From Xanthomonas sp. (lineage in GTDB: Bacteria > Pseudomonadota > Gammaproteobacteria > Xanthomonadales > Xanthomonadaceae): a stretch of 64,000 nt of DNA. This document shows positions 7,767 to 20,900 of the stretch, piece by piece (position 1 is the first letter of the stretch; each line of letters begins with the position of its first letter). The translations under genes and the position numbers were made by a program. The stretch is from NCBI RefSeq assembly GCF_017163755.1, contig NZ_JAFIWC010000009.1, positions 62,001 to 126,000 on the forward strand, given 5' to 3'. The notes under the pieces are model-generated. The model made no database searches and was not told the DNA's origin. It saw only the letters and a list, made by a program, of their open reading frames with translations.

Positions 7767-8690
7767 ATGATTACACTCAGCAATGAGCGGGGACTTGTTC
7801 GCATTGCGTCTTGGGGTGACATCGAGTCCGTCCCCGGATTCACGGCGGACATTGACCCAAAGACGGTGAAGCTCAAAGAGATCATTGGCAGCTACACGTT
7901 CGATGCTCTGATTCCATGCGGGCTTTCGACTTGTCACCAGCCCCACGGCAACGGATTCCTTGTTGCGGCGGCAGATGGGAGAGTGACCAACATCGGACGC
8001 ATCTGCGGAAAGCGACATTTCTCCGTGGAGTTCACGCAGATGAGTCGCATTTTTCTTGCCGCTGTTAGGGCGCAACAGAACCGCGAGTTCTTGGGTGAAC
8101 TGAGGAGCCGACTTCCCACCATCACGACAGAAGTCGCCACCATCAAGAACGAACAGCATGGTGCCGCGTGGATCAATACCCGCGTTAATCAGCTCACCGG
8201 GAAATCTACTGCTCTTCCGACGCCGATCATCAACGCGGTTCGCCAAGCGGTCCGGCGAGGCAATGGAGTTCTCATCATTGAGCGCGCGGCGACCAAGCAA
8301 GAGCGCGAAGAACGATCCGCTGCGGTAGACGTCAAGGGTCTTGAGCACATGCGCCGAAACGTCTCGTTTGTTGTTGAGGATCAGGTTGGTCAATTGGATG
8401 GATTCGCTGCGCTTGCACCTGGCAATGGACTACGGGAAATCCTTGGGGCGATTGAGCCGTTCCTGAAAGGCCTTTCGGAAGCAGATATTGAGAGCCTGCC
8501 GGACAAACAGCTCCGGGAGCTGTCGAAGGTAGGTGGCGAGCTTGATGCGAATCTTGATCGGCTTCGCGCCATTGTCGCTGCCGGAAGGCGATTGCTGACA
8601 CGGAAGAACATTCAGCAGCTCATGCGGTTCGCCACTAGCAGCGCGGAAAACCGCTTGTTTGCGGTGTTCTTGAGCGACCTTCCTAACTGA
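7767..8690 (+). CDS. Unknown protein with Cys/His metal-site pattern and helical tail
   Basis: I do not recognise a named family for this 307-residue protein. The N-terminal part holds a likely zinc site: Cys51-x4-Cys56, His57 and His60, then Cys80-x3-His84 in RICGKRHF. The middle and C-terminal parts (residues 90-307) are mostly charged helix, with long stretches such as REFLGELRSRL and ELDANLDRLRAIVAAGRRLL that could form coiled coils. It has no signal peptide. It starts four bases after the DUF2026 gene and ends four bases before the Abi gene, so the three are very probably made together. A sensor or adaptor role between enzyme and toxin is possible, but this is speculation. Confidence 0.6.
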   Translation: MITLSNERGLVRIASWGDIESVPGFTADIDPKTVKLKEIIGSYTFDALIPCGLSTCHQPHGNGFLVAAADGRVTNIGRICGKRHFSVEFTQMSRIFLAAVRAQQNREFLGELRSRLPTITTEVATIKNEQHGAAWINTRVNQLTGKSTALPTPIINAVRQAVRRGNGVLIIERAATKQEREERSAAVDVKGLEHMRRNVSFVVEDQVGQLDGFAALAPGNGLREILGAIEPFLKGLSEADIESLPDKQLRELSKVGGELDANLDRLRAIVAAGRRLLTRKNIQQLMRFATSSAENRLFAVFLSDLPN

Positions 8691-8694
8691 GTAC

Positions 8695-9462
8695 TTGACC
8701 TTGAACATTCGCGACGCTTTGCAAGACCCCAGCATGTCAGGCAAGCTGATGCTTGCCTTGCAACGTGCGGTTTCTGACCAGTTCACCCAAACCGATTGGG
8801 AAGAGCTGGGCTACGAAACCGGCGAGCACGATTACATTGCCGGGCACCAGCGCCTCATGCGGAGCCTGTACTTTGGTGATGAAGACTATGGTTCTTGCGT
8901 CTTCCAAGTACTTCGGTACTTCGCTGACCACAACGCGGCTGCCATTGAGGTACTTCTCAAGCGGAAGAAGATTCGGTTTGCATTGGAGAATGACGCTCAG
9001 GAGTTGCTGCATGATTTGGGGCTGATCGAGTCGCATGTTCCGGCAATTCCGTCTGGCACCATCACAGCGTCCCAAGTTGTGGAGCGCGCGCTGGCAGACG
9101 CGAATCATTTGCTAGCGAAGAGCGGTCCCATCAGCTGCATCGACCGCCTGCACACCGCGCTCCATGGATACTTGAAGGACTTGGCTATTCGCGCTGGGCT
9201 CGTCGTTGATGACCAGTCATCCCTTACTCAGCTCTTCAAGCTGCTGCGCGCCAGCCATCCGAAGTTCCAGCACCTCGGTAGCCAAGACAAAGACATTGTG
9301 CGAGTGCTTAACTCGCTCTCCAACGTGGTTGATGCGCTCAACACGATCCGGAATCATGCGTCGGTCGCGCACCCCAACGAAAATCTGCTGGATGAGGCGG
9401 AAGCGATGCTTATGGTGAATATCACGCGCACCCTGTTCCACTACATCAGCGCGAAGGTCTAG
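8695..9462 (+). CDS. Abortive-infection family protein (Abi_C domain, HEPN-like RNase)
   Basis: A 255-residue protein. The C-terminal half (from about residue 130) matches the Abi_C pattern: a helix with IDRLHTALHGYLKDLA, then LLRASHP, then VVDALNTIRNHASVAHPN. Arg219 and His226 give the R-x6-H spacing of HEPN ribonucleases, which are common effectors of phage-defence and toxin systems. The N-terminal half is a helical domain I cannot name. The start is uncertain: TTG at 8695 or 8701, or ATG at 8734. The TTG at 8695 keeps the four-base gap to the previous gene. Codon use is lower in GC than the core genome, fitting acquisition with its two neighbours. Confidence 0.75.
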   Translation: MTLNIRDALQDPSMSGKLMLALQRAVSDQFTQTDWEELGYETGEHDYIAGHQRLMRSLYFGDEDYGSCVFQVLRYFADHNAAAIEVLLKRKKIRFALENDAQELLHDLGLIESHVPAIPSGTITASQVVERALADANHLLAKSGPISCIDRLHTALHGYLKDLAIRAGLVVDDQSSLTQLFKLLRASHPKFQHLGSQDKDIVRVLNSLSNVVDALNTIRNHASVAHPNENLLDEAEAMLMVNITRTLFHYISAKV

Positions 9463-9478
9463 CGGGCGGCAAGATGTC

Positions 9479-9492
9479 GGGGTCAGGCTGAC
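9479..9492 (-). repeat. Right copy of island-flanking repeat, inverted
   Basis: The plus strand reads GGGGTCAGGCTGAC, the inverted partner of 6972-6985 with one mismatch. It lies 17 bases after the stop of the Abi_C gene. The three-gene unit therefore sits between facing copies about 2.5 kb apart, as a transposed or recombined cargo would. Confidence 0.5.
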
Positions 9493-9606
9493 TTACTCCG
9501 CTCCCGCAGGATGTCCTGCAATTGTCTACAGGCGTCCTGCTTTAAACGTTGACAGCTTCTTTTGGTCGAGTAACTATTTATTTGTTGCGGCAAATTCCGC
9601 AGCCGG

Positions 9607-9797
9607 GATTGGTCTCCCGAAATCTACAAGGCGCACCAGCGCCCATCTTCGATGTCCGGCGCTTTTTTGTTTCCCGGCTTCGAGGCGGGGCAGGGCTTGC
9701 AGCTTTATGGCGGGCGGTGCGCGGGGGCCTTCGGGCCCGCCGGTTGCCTTGTGGCCGGTAGACCAACCCGCACCGTCCGCCACCTTTGATTGGTCTC
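9607..9797 (+). ncRNA. Structured leader upstream of symE, possible antisense-RNA locus
   Basis: A 13-bp stem (9708-9720 with 9770-9782, including one G-U pair) encloses a perfect hairpin with a UUCG tetraloop (9725-9738, stem GGGCC/GGCCC). The heptamer AGACCAA (9760-9766) can pair with TTGGTCT either upstream (9609-9615) or downstream (9790-9796), so two folds compete. SymE-type toxins are normally controlled by antisense RNAs, and PtaRNA1 in Xanthomonas lies in this position relative to its symE-like gene. I cannot show that an antisense transcript exists; its strand would be minus. Confidence 0.4.
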
Positions 9798-9832
9798 GGG
9801 GATGGCGGACTCCATTACACAAGGAGAACGTC

Positions 9833-10264
9833 ATGCCCCGTAACGCTTCCGCTCGTTCGAAGTCCGCGTCCACCCGCCGCGCCGCCGAAGCGCCACCCTG
9901 CTGGCTCAAGGTCGAATCGCCCGATCCCCTGGATGCAATTGCCGCCGAACCGCTGTCTGGTGCGTCGGCGCCGCCGGCAAACCCCGTTGCCGACGAGGTG
10001 GTCGCCGCGCCCAGGCGCTCGATCCCACGCCGGCCGACGCACTGCACCATCGGCTATCGCTACTACGATGTGGAACGCAATGGGATGGTGGTCGGGCGGC
10101 AGGTGCCCAGCCTGCGCTTGCATGGGCTGTGGCTGGAAGGCATCGGCTTTGCGGTGGGCGGCAAGGTGCGGATCAGGATGGTCGAAGGCGCTTTGCTGAT
10201 CACCACCGTGCCTACGCAGCCGCCGGTGGAGAAGAAGCGGCGTTCGCGCAAGCCGTCACTTTAG
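9833..10264 (+). CDS. symE: SymE-family type I toxin
   Basis: A 143-residue protein. The N-terminal 65 residues are low-complexity and Ala/Ser/Pro-rich. The SymE domain spans about residues 70-126: HCTIGYRYYDV, then VPSLRLHGLWLEGIGF, then a short beta segment ending GALLITTV. The tail is basic (KKRRSRK). The domain has an AbrB/MazE-like fold; E. coli SymE is an SOS-induced toxin repressed by the antisense RNA SymR. I chose the ATG at 9833 for the AAGGAG six bases before it; the longer open frame upstream runs through the structured leader. A strong hairpin follows the gene. The function of this copy is inferred from the family. Confidence 0.8.
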   Translation: MPRNASARSKSASTRRAAEAPPCWLKVESPDPLDAIAAEPLSGASAPPANPVADEVVAAPRRSIPRRPTHCTIGYRYYDVERNGMVVGRQVPSLRLHGLWLEGIGFAVGGKVRIRMVEGALLITTVPTQPPVEKKRRSRKPSL

Positions 10265-10273
10265 CCATGCCGC

Positions 10274-10302
10274 AAGCGGCCGCAGGCGTTCTGCGGCCGC
10301 TT
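10274..10302 (+). terminator. Hairpin after symE
   Basis: A perfect 11-bp stem, AAGCGGCCGCA with TGCGGCCGCTT, and a 7-base loop begin 9 bases after the symE stop. There is no clear T-run, so efficiency as an intrinsic terminator is uncertain. Confidence 0.55.
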
Positions 10303-10483
10303 GAGCGGTTCTCGGTGACCGGTAACCACAGTCTTCAGTACTGTGATCATCGGTAAAGCGTCCCGTCTCGACTCGAAGCCGCAGAACCCCCGGCGGGCCG
10401 GATCGGGGGGTTGTTGACATTGCGTGAAGATCCCGCAATGCTCCGCGCCATTAGGCCATTGAGGGCCGCATAGCAGGGACGTT

Positions 10484-12645
<2,162 letters not shown>

Positions 12646-12649
<4 letters not shown>

Positions 12650-14064
12650 AGCACGTCGTCGAGGGGTTTGGTGCGTTCGCCCGACGTTACTGGGGCGTGT
12701 TCCGCTCGGCCTGGGCCTCGCGCCGCGAACTGGACTCGCCCGAGCGCAGCGACGACGAACGCGCGTTCCTGCCGGCCCACCTGGAACTGATCGAAACGCC
12801 GGTCTCCCCCACGCTGCGCTGGACGATGCGGATCATCGTCGCGTTCTTCTGCGTCGCCCTGCTGTGGGCGTGCCTGGGCAAGCTGGATATCGTCGCGGTG
12901 GCACCCGGCAGGACCGTGGTCGACTCGCGCACCAAGATCATCCAGCCGGCCGAGACGGCGGTGGTGCGACGCATCCTGGTGCGCGATGGCCAGCAGGTGA
13001 AGGCTGGCGAGGCGCTGATCGAACTGGATGCCACGACCACGGGCGCCGAGCTCGCCCAGGTCGGCGAGACGCTGACAGAGGCGCGCCTGGCTTCGTTGCG
13101 CCTGACCGCCCTGGCCACGGCCATCGACAGCGGCGCAACCCCGCGCCTGACCCCGACGCCGGACGTGCCGGCCGGGCGCTTCGCCGCCGAGCAGGCCCTG
13201 GCCAGCAGCCAGTTCGAGGCATTGCAGGCCAAGCGCCACAACCTGCAGGCGGCCATCGCGCAGCGCCGGGCCGAACTGCGGACCACGCGCGACACGATCG
13301 AGCCGATGGCCGAGTCGGCGCGCATCTCCAAGGCGCGTGCCGAGGACTACGGCCGCCTGGTCGAGGGCAAGTACGTCGGCCGCCACGACTACCTGCTGCG
13401 CGAGCAGGAGCGCATCGCCGCCGAGCGCGACCTGGCCACGCAGCGCAACCGGCTGCAGGAGATCGGCTCGGCGCTGAGCGCGGCCGAGGAGGAACTGCGC
13501 GTGCTGGTGGCCGACTTCCGGCAGCAGACGCTGGACCAGTTGCGCGAGGCCGAGCAGAAGGTGGCGCAGGGCACGCCGGAACTGGCCAAGGCCGGGCGGC
13601 GCGATGGCCTGATGACGCTGCGCGCGCCGGTGGACGGCACCGTGCAGCAACTGGCGGTGCATACCGTCGGCGGGGTGGTCACGCCGGCGCAGGAACTGCT
13701 GGCGGTCGTGCCGCAGGAGGCGCTGGAGGTCGAGGCGACGGTGCTCAACAAGGACATCGGCTTCGTACGGCCGGGACAGCCGGTGACGGTGAAGATCGAG
13801 AGCTTCCCGTATACCCGCTACGGCTACCTGACCGGCAAGGTGGTGAGCGTGTCGCACGACGCGGCGCAGGACGAGAAGCTGGGGCTGGTGTTTCCCGCAC
13901 GCATCCGATTGGACGGCAGCAAGCTGGATATCGACGGCGTGGTGGTGAGCATGAGCGCCGGCATGGCGTTGAGCGCGGAGATCAAGACCGGGAAGCGGCG
14001 GGTGATCGACTACTTGCTGAGCCCGCTGAAGCAGCATGTGGGTGAAGGAATGCGGGAAAGGTGA
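12646..14064 (+). CDS. Type I secretion membrane-fusion protein (HlyD type)
   Basis: A 472-residue protein with a short cytosolic N-terminus, one membrane helix (about residues 62-80, [16 protein letters not shown]) and a lipoyl-like half-motif ([23 protein letters not shown]). A long periplasmic helical hairpin rich in Glu, Arg and Gln spans about residues 150-310. The second lipoyl half ([21 protein letters not shown]) and a beta domain follow. It bridges the ABC exporter to the outer-membrane channel. Its ATG overlaps the exporter stop by four bases, so the two are translationally coupled. Confidence 0.93.
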
Positions 14065-14212
14065 GGCTGCCGACCCCGCCAATCCACGGTGGGCAGCTTT
14101 TGCCCGCAGGACATTGGAAGTGGGAACTATTCGATGCTCGCTTGCACACAGTGGTTACAACGCTATGGGGCGCTCCGCGCTTTATTACAGCCCGGGTTGG
14201 AAGGAGGACTGC

Positions 14213-14971
14213 ATGAGGAAGATGGGCGTAGTGATCGGGTTGACGATCGCGGCGGTGTCGGTGGTCGTCGCCTCCGTTTCGTGGAAGCTCAGGCAGATAG
14301 ATGCGGGAATCTGCCCGAGCACGGGCGTTCAAATGAGTGACGCGGATCTGCGGTCGCGGGTGCTGTCTAGCCTGATTGGCATCGGATTGGAGAATATTCG
14401 TGTTCAGGATGCCGACTATTACCACGGGGGGCGCGGTCTCAAGGTGGCCGGCCCGATGTCGGACCGTGATATTGCAAAGGCGCTGTTTGATCTGAAGAAC
14501 GGCGGGAATGATTTCGCTGGCGAGCTCGGTGCGAAGGAAGTCACGCAGGGGGCCAGTGAGCACATCGACTCGATCAGGGAGCCATTTGTCCTGCTTGATT
14601 ACTCCACTCATGGCACCTATACAGCGACGCGAACGGCATCGCAGGACGTCATTTACGTAGACCCGTCCAGCTTGCCAGCTGGCGCGGGTTGGCCAGGACT
14701 GGTGAACCGGCTGAGGGGCTTCGGGATTCACTACTACAGGATTCAAGTGCGGCAGTTCATCTACGACTGCTGTACCTACAAACACGGCACCCGGGTGCAC
14801 CCAGCCGTACCAGGAGGCACTACCCATTACTGGGAGACGGGTAAGGACGGCAGCGTAATAATTGGTCACCACGATTTGGGAGGAGTGGCCTACGTCTCCA
14901 ACTGTGGCGAAATCATGACTCGCAGGAATGCACTTGGGTTCAACGAAATCAAATGGATCAAAGGAGAATGA
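14213..14971 (+). CDS. Unknown membrane-anchored protein before the RTX gene
   Basis: A 252-residue protein of no family I recognise. The first 25 residues (MGVVIGLTIAAVSVVVASVSW) form one hydrophobic helix, an uncleaved signal or anchor; the rest should lie in the periplasm. The body has several Cys (ICPS, DCCTY, SNCGE) and a Gly/Tyr-rich C-terminal half. I chose the ATG at 14213 for the AAGGAGGA five bases before it; a longer open frame upstream has no such site. It lies between the exporter genes and the RTX gene and overlaps the region of the RTX start, so it may help with folding, immunity or export of that protein. Its GC content is lower than that of the exporter genes. Confidence 0.6.
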   Translation: MRKMGVVIGLTIAAVSVVVASVSWKLRQIDAGICPSTGVQMSDADLRSRVLSSLIGIGLENIRVQDADYYHGGRGLKVAGPMSDRDIAKALFDLKNGGNDFAGELGAKEVTQGASEHIDSIREPFVLLDYSTHGTYTATRTASQDVIYVDPSSLPAGAGWPGLVNRLRGFGIHYYRIQVRQFIYDCCTYKHGTRVHPAVPGGTTHYWETGKDGSVIIGHHDLGGVAYVSNCGEIMTRRNALGFNEIKWIKGE

Positions 14972-14973
14972 AT

Positions 14974-17900
14974 GTGACGATGCCAACCATCAACCAGATC
15001 GTTTCACGGTACCTGTTCAATACGGACGTGCCGCCTTCAAATCTTGCTGACGAAGCGTTGATCCGTAGTGCAGGGCAGCAGGGAGATCAAGTAAATGTCA
15101 ACGCAAACGAATATATGACGACCGGGGCTGGTCGATTCGCAGGTGTCGAAAGATTCAACTTCGTGCGCAATTTCCTTGCTGGAAACGACTACCAAGGAAG
15201 CCTCCCTCCTGGTGTCTACTCGACATCGGATCTGCTGACATTATATGGGATAAAAGAGGGTCGGCTGGCTGTGCAACAGTACTATCAGGGCGTGTACGAG
15301 AGTGATTATGCAGAACGAGCATATGTATTCGGGTCTGGAGCCTATGAGATCAATATGGACGCGGTCTTCTATGTCAACGAAGACGGTACGCGAGAGATTG
15401 ATAACATTTGTGTAGTTCCCGTCGATAACGATTTTGATTATGAGAGCACGAACTGGCTGGCGTCAGTCACCAATGGACTGACGGAGGGAGAGATCGACCC
15501 CTCAGGCATCGGCCGGACTGTGCCGATACATTTCACCGAGACTGTCACGCAGAGGTACAGCTTCAGTGCCGAGGACTGGTATGCGCTGGACTTCAAGAAT
15601 GCACAGGCGCTGGCCGCCGAGCGGGCCGCGAAAGCGGCCTTGGTCGCCGATATCGGTCACTTCGCGGGGGTCTTTGGCTCGTTGCTTGGCGACTTGGTCA
15701 CTGGGGATATCATCACCTACGAGGATGCGGACAATCGCTTTGTCGTCTACGACGGCAAGGACACGAACAATAGCAACTCCAACCTTGACGCGATGACCCT
15801 TTTGAACCTAACGGAGCAGCTTCCGTACAACGGCGTCGTTGTCATTGCCGGAAATGGGAATGACCATCTGCACGGCACGGGTTACACCGCGGGTGATGAA
15901 TTGCGTGGCGGTGCTGGCAACGACACGCTGGACGGAAGGGGGGGCGGTGACACGCTCATCGGTGGCTCTGGCGACGACATCTACCTCGTCGAAGACGAGG
16001 GGGATGAGGTCATCGAAGAGGATGGTGGTGGCGATGACACCGTCAGGTCGGAAATCAACTATACCTTGGCGGCCCACGTTGAGAATCTTGAGCTGACCGG
16101 GAGTGAAAGCATCTCCGCGACGGGCAATAGCTACAAGAACAAGATCCGGGGCAATGATGCCGCCAACGAAATACTCGGCCTTGAAGGGGATGACGATCTA
16201 TACGGGCAAGGCGGCAATGATCTCATCAAGGGCGGCCAGGGTCGGGATCTTCTGGAAGGGGGCGCTGATGTCGATCGCCTGGAGGGTGGCGAGAATTTCG
16301 ATATTTACCAGGCGGACGGCTTGGATACGATATTGGACAATGATGGATCCGGAACCGTCTTCTTGGAGGGGTTCAATCTTACAGGTGGAACGCGGACCGA
16401 GGATGATCCCGAGAATACCTACTACGGCAATGGCGATACCTACGTTCTGAATGGTGCGACACTGGTGGTCAATGGCGGGCTGACCATTGAGCAGTTCAGC
16501 AATGGCGACCTCGGGATCTTTCTGGAGACGGAGCCGGACGAGCCAGAGGAGCCAGAGGAGGGGCCGGATATCGGGCCTGCCGAGAGCAGGACGTCGCCGA
16601 TCGTCATCGACCTCGATGGTGACGGTGTCGAGACCACTGCGCTCCAGAATAACCGCTACTTCGACCATGATGCCAATGGAATGCGCGAGCGAACTGCCTG
16701 GGCATCTGCTGACGACGGGTTTCTCGTTCGCGATCTGAACAGGAATGGGCGGATCGACAATGGACGCGAGATGTTTGGGAATCAGACGCGCCTCGCAAAT
16801 GGCAACTTGGCATCGAATGGTTTCGAAGCGCTCCGAGACCTGGACGACAACCAGGACGGCCTCATCGACCAGAACGACGCAGTGTTTGCCGAGCTGCGGA
16901 TCTGGCGCGACCTGAACGGCAACGGCAGGACTGATTCGGGCGAGCTGCAGACCTTGGCGCAAAGCGGCCTGAGCGCGGTTCGGACGGGTTGGCAATCCTC
17001 GGGTTACGTCGACGCGAACGGACAGATGCATGCGCAGATTGGCACCGCGATCCGCCATGACGGGACGGATGCCGCAGCTGCCGACGTCTGGTTCCAGGTA
17101 GATGCAACACACAGGAGCAATGCACAGTTCGACCCGGCGATTCGGGATTTCTTGCAGCTTCCCGATGCCAAGGCCTTCGGCAACCTGCCTGACCTGCGGC
17201 AGGCGATGGCGAGGGATCCCGCGCTGGTCGACCTGGTTGAAGCGTATACCGCGGAGACGGACCCGGCATCCCGGGCGGCCATGCTGGAAGGCTTGATCTT
17301 CCAGTGGGCAGGCGTGGCCGACGTGGACCCATACAGCAGGGATCCACGCATGGTCTATGGGCATGTCATGGATGCGCGCCAGCTGATCGTACTCGAGCAG
17401 CTGGTTGGCCGGGGCTACGAGGGCACTTGGTGTTGGGGCGAGCGCGACCCCAACCCGCATGGCAATGCGGCTCCGCTGCTGAGGGAGGAGTTCGCAAAGT
17501 TCTCGATGTATGTAGGTGCACAACTGCTGGCCCAGGTCGATTCGGAGAACTACTCGTTCATCAAGGGGGGCTTCGCCTCCGGTTATTCCCACGTCATGAT
17601 CGACTGGGAAGAGTTCAACCAGGTGGCTGCATCTCTCGCTGCAGACGGACGGGACGCCAAGCTGACCGAGATCGTCGACGTCCTGCGCGACCTCGGCGCC
17701 TATTCCCCTGTGTTCCGAGACCAAACCATGCAGGGGTTCGCCCTCGCCATGGCGCTTCACCCCGAACTGTCGTCTTTTTTCGGTATTCCCTCGCTGATTG
17801 GAACCGAGGGAAACGACTGGCTTGTGGGCCAGTACTTAGACGAAGTGATCGTCGCCGACAAGGGGGACGACACCGTGTTCGGCGGCGGAGGCAACGATAC

Positions 17901-20900
17901 TTACCGTTATCGGGCAGGGGACGGCAAGGACAGGATCTACGACACCAGCGGCACGGACCAGCTGGTGTTCATGGAGGGAATAGAGACGACGCACGTGTCC
18001 ATATCGCGCGATCTGACGTCGATCACCTTGACCATAGCCGTGGGGGCGACGGTCGGCGAGATCCGTATCGATAACGTGTTCGATGAGAACGGCCACCAGC
18101 GGGAAGGTGTGATCGAGGCAGTCCACTTCCACAATGGCACGACCTGGGGAATGGCGGATCTCGTGTCGCGCATCGTGCTTCCCGTTACCGCAGGCGATGA
18201 CGTGCTGTACGGTACCGTTTCCGGCGAGATCATTTCCGCCCAGGCCGGGAACGACGGTGTCTTTGGCTTGGATGGCGACGACCAGTTGAACGGTGATGCC
18301 GGTGATGACACGATCCACGGCGGGAACGGAAACGACGTGCTCGCCGGTGGCGCTGGCGATGACCTGCTGAACGGTGGGGCAGGCGACGATACCTATCTAT
18401 TTGGCCCTGGTTTTGGGCATGACGTCATTGAAAGCTACGATGACGAGGCGCAACGTCTCGACAAGATCGCGTTTGAAGCCGGGATCGTGCCTGCCGACGT
18501 CACGTTGACGCGGGTCGGCAATGACCTGCTGTTGATCTTGTCCAGTGGTGACAGCCTGCTGGTGAAATCCCACTTTCAGGCAGATGGCGATGGCGCCTAC
18601 AGCATTAGTGAGATCCAATTTGCCAATGGGACCATCTGGACTACGGAGACGCTAAGGTCGAAGGCACTGGGCGGCACGAACGATAACGACTCGCTGACCG
18701 GGTATGCGTCGGACGACGTGATAGACGGGTTGGCTGGTGATGACGTCATCCGTGGCGGCGAAGGCCATGACCAACTGCTAGGGCGCGATGGAGACGATCG
18801 CTTGTATGGCGGGAACGGGGCGGACGCACTGACTGGCGATGCAGGCCAGGACCAGTTGCTCGGCGAGGATGGAAACGATGTGCTGGACGGCGGTGCAGAC
18901 GATGACCTTTTGGAGGGTGGTTACGGCGCTGATCGGCTGATCGGCGGCGCCGGTAACGATCATCTGTACGGTGGTGCCGATGGCGATCAGCTGGTAGGGG
19001 GATTGGGCGACGATCGGCTGGAAGGCGGCTATAGCGATGATCGGTATTACTTCGCCCGAGGCGATGGGAAGGATACGATCAATGACATTGGTGGTTTCAG
19101 CACGATCCTGGTGTCGAACTTGCCGTTGAATGAAGTCTATTTCCGCCGGGATGGAGATAGGCTCCTCATTCTCTTCACTACCAGTCCTGATGACCAGATC
19201 AGCCTGGAAGGCTTTTTCGACGCTGCAACGGGACTGGCGACATCAGGGATCAGCATCGATACCGGAGAGGGTGAGCCATGGGACATCTCCGCGAACGAAC
19301 TGGACACAGTGGTGCTTCTGGGCACCTCCCTGGATGACACGATCAACGCTAACGCGCTGGACAACACGATCGGTGGCCTGGCGGGGAACGATACGATCCG
19401 GGCCGGGGGTGGCGCCGATGCCCTCAATGGGGGTGGCGGCAATGATCTCCTGTATGGGGACGCTGGCGATGATCTGTTGGCAGGAGATGCTGGCGATGAC
19501 CTGCTCGATGGTGGGACCGGCAGCGATCAACTCGCCGGTGGCAATGGTGACGATTCCTATGTGGTCGACGATGCGGGTGATGTGGTAACCGAGGCCGTCG
19601 ATGGTGGCACGGATCATGTCCGGAGCAGCATCAGCTATGCCTTGCCGGACCATGTCGAACGGCTCGAATTGATTGGTGGAGACGACGTCAACGCCAGCGG
19701 CAACGAGTTGGACAACCAGTTGGTTGGCAACAGCGGAGGCAACTACCTGCAGGGATTTGGCGGAAACGACGTACTGAACGGAGATGACGGCGACGATCGA
19801 CTGGAGGGCGGGGACGGCAACGACACCCTGAACGGCGGCATCGGCATCGATGTGCTGGACGGTGGGGTTGGGCACGATGTGCTTGATGGTGACAGCGGGA
19901 GCGACCAGCTAGTAGGCGGCGCTGGCGACGATACCTACAGAGTCGATGAAAGCACGGATGTGGTAGTTGAACTGTCAGACGAGGGCGCCGACAAGGTCGA
20001 GTCCTCCGCCTACAGCTACAGGCTGACAGACAACATCGAACAGCTGACATTGGTCGAAGGGAGCCGTGCGTACGAGGGTGCTGCGGGCGCAGGCAACCAG
20101 GTCCTGATTGGCAACAGCAACGACAATCGCCTGGATGGCGGCGCTGGAGCCGATGATCTCACCGGTGGCCTAGGCAACGACACATACATGGTCGACCAGG
20201 CCGGTGACGTCATCGTCGAACTGGCCGGGGAAGGGATCGACACGGTCGAGTCCAGCATCAGCTACACGCTGGGCACGAACCTGGAGAACCTGACGCTGTT
20301 GGGCGACGACGATCTCGCTGCGACGGGAAACGACGGCAATAACGTAATCCGCGGCAATGCCGGTAATAATCTTGTCGTTGGCGGTGCCGGTGCCGATATT
20401 CTGTACGGTGGTGCGGGCGATGATATGTATGTGTCCGTATCCGCATCCGACAGCGTGCACGAGCGTGCGAGCGGCGGCATTGATACCGTCGAGCGCGTGT
20501 TCGAAACCAACCTGGTGCTCGACAACAACGTCGAGAACCTGATCCTGGGCAGTGGCATTACCACCGGCAATGGCAACGCGCTTGACAACACCATCACCGG
20601 GAACGCCAGCGCCAACAGCTTGGGTGGCTGGGACGGCGACGATGTTCTGTTCGGCCTGGACGGCGACGACAACCTGTTCGGCGGTACCGGGGCCGACATC
20701 CTGTACGGTGGCAACGGCGCCGACTACTTGGATGGCGGCGAAAGCGTCGATCACCTGGAAGGTGGGGCAGGCAACGATATCTACGTCACGGACGATAGCG
20801 CCGATGTGGTGGTCGAAGCCGCCGGCGCTGGCACGGACCAGGTTCAGACCATCGCCTCATATGTGCTGTCGGCCAACATCGAGAACCTGTTCCTGATGGG

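Larger units (their letters stand above)
9463..9832. other. Gene-free stretch: island border, then symE leader region
   Basis: The first 30 bases hold the right-hand GGGGTCAGG repeat. A TTGACA at 9549-9554, followed 16-20 bases later by AT-rich TAACTATTTA, is a possible promoter reading towards symE. The remainder is leader sequence with strong dyads, described separately. No protein gene is supported. Confidence 0.5.

Noticed and set aside
7115-9462. Prophage origin of the three-gene unit
   Set aside because: No integrase, structural, lysis or replication gene lies nearby, and only simple repeats flank it.
10414-10442. TTGACA at 10414 as promoter of the type I secretion operon
   Set aside because: No acceptable -10 hexamer lies 15-19 bases downstream, so it was not listed as a feature.
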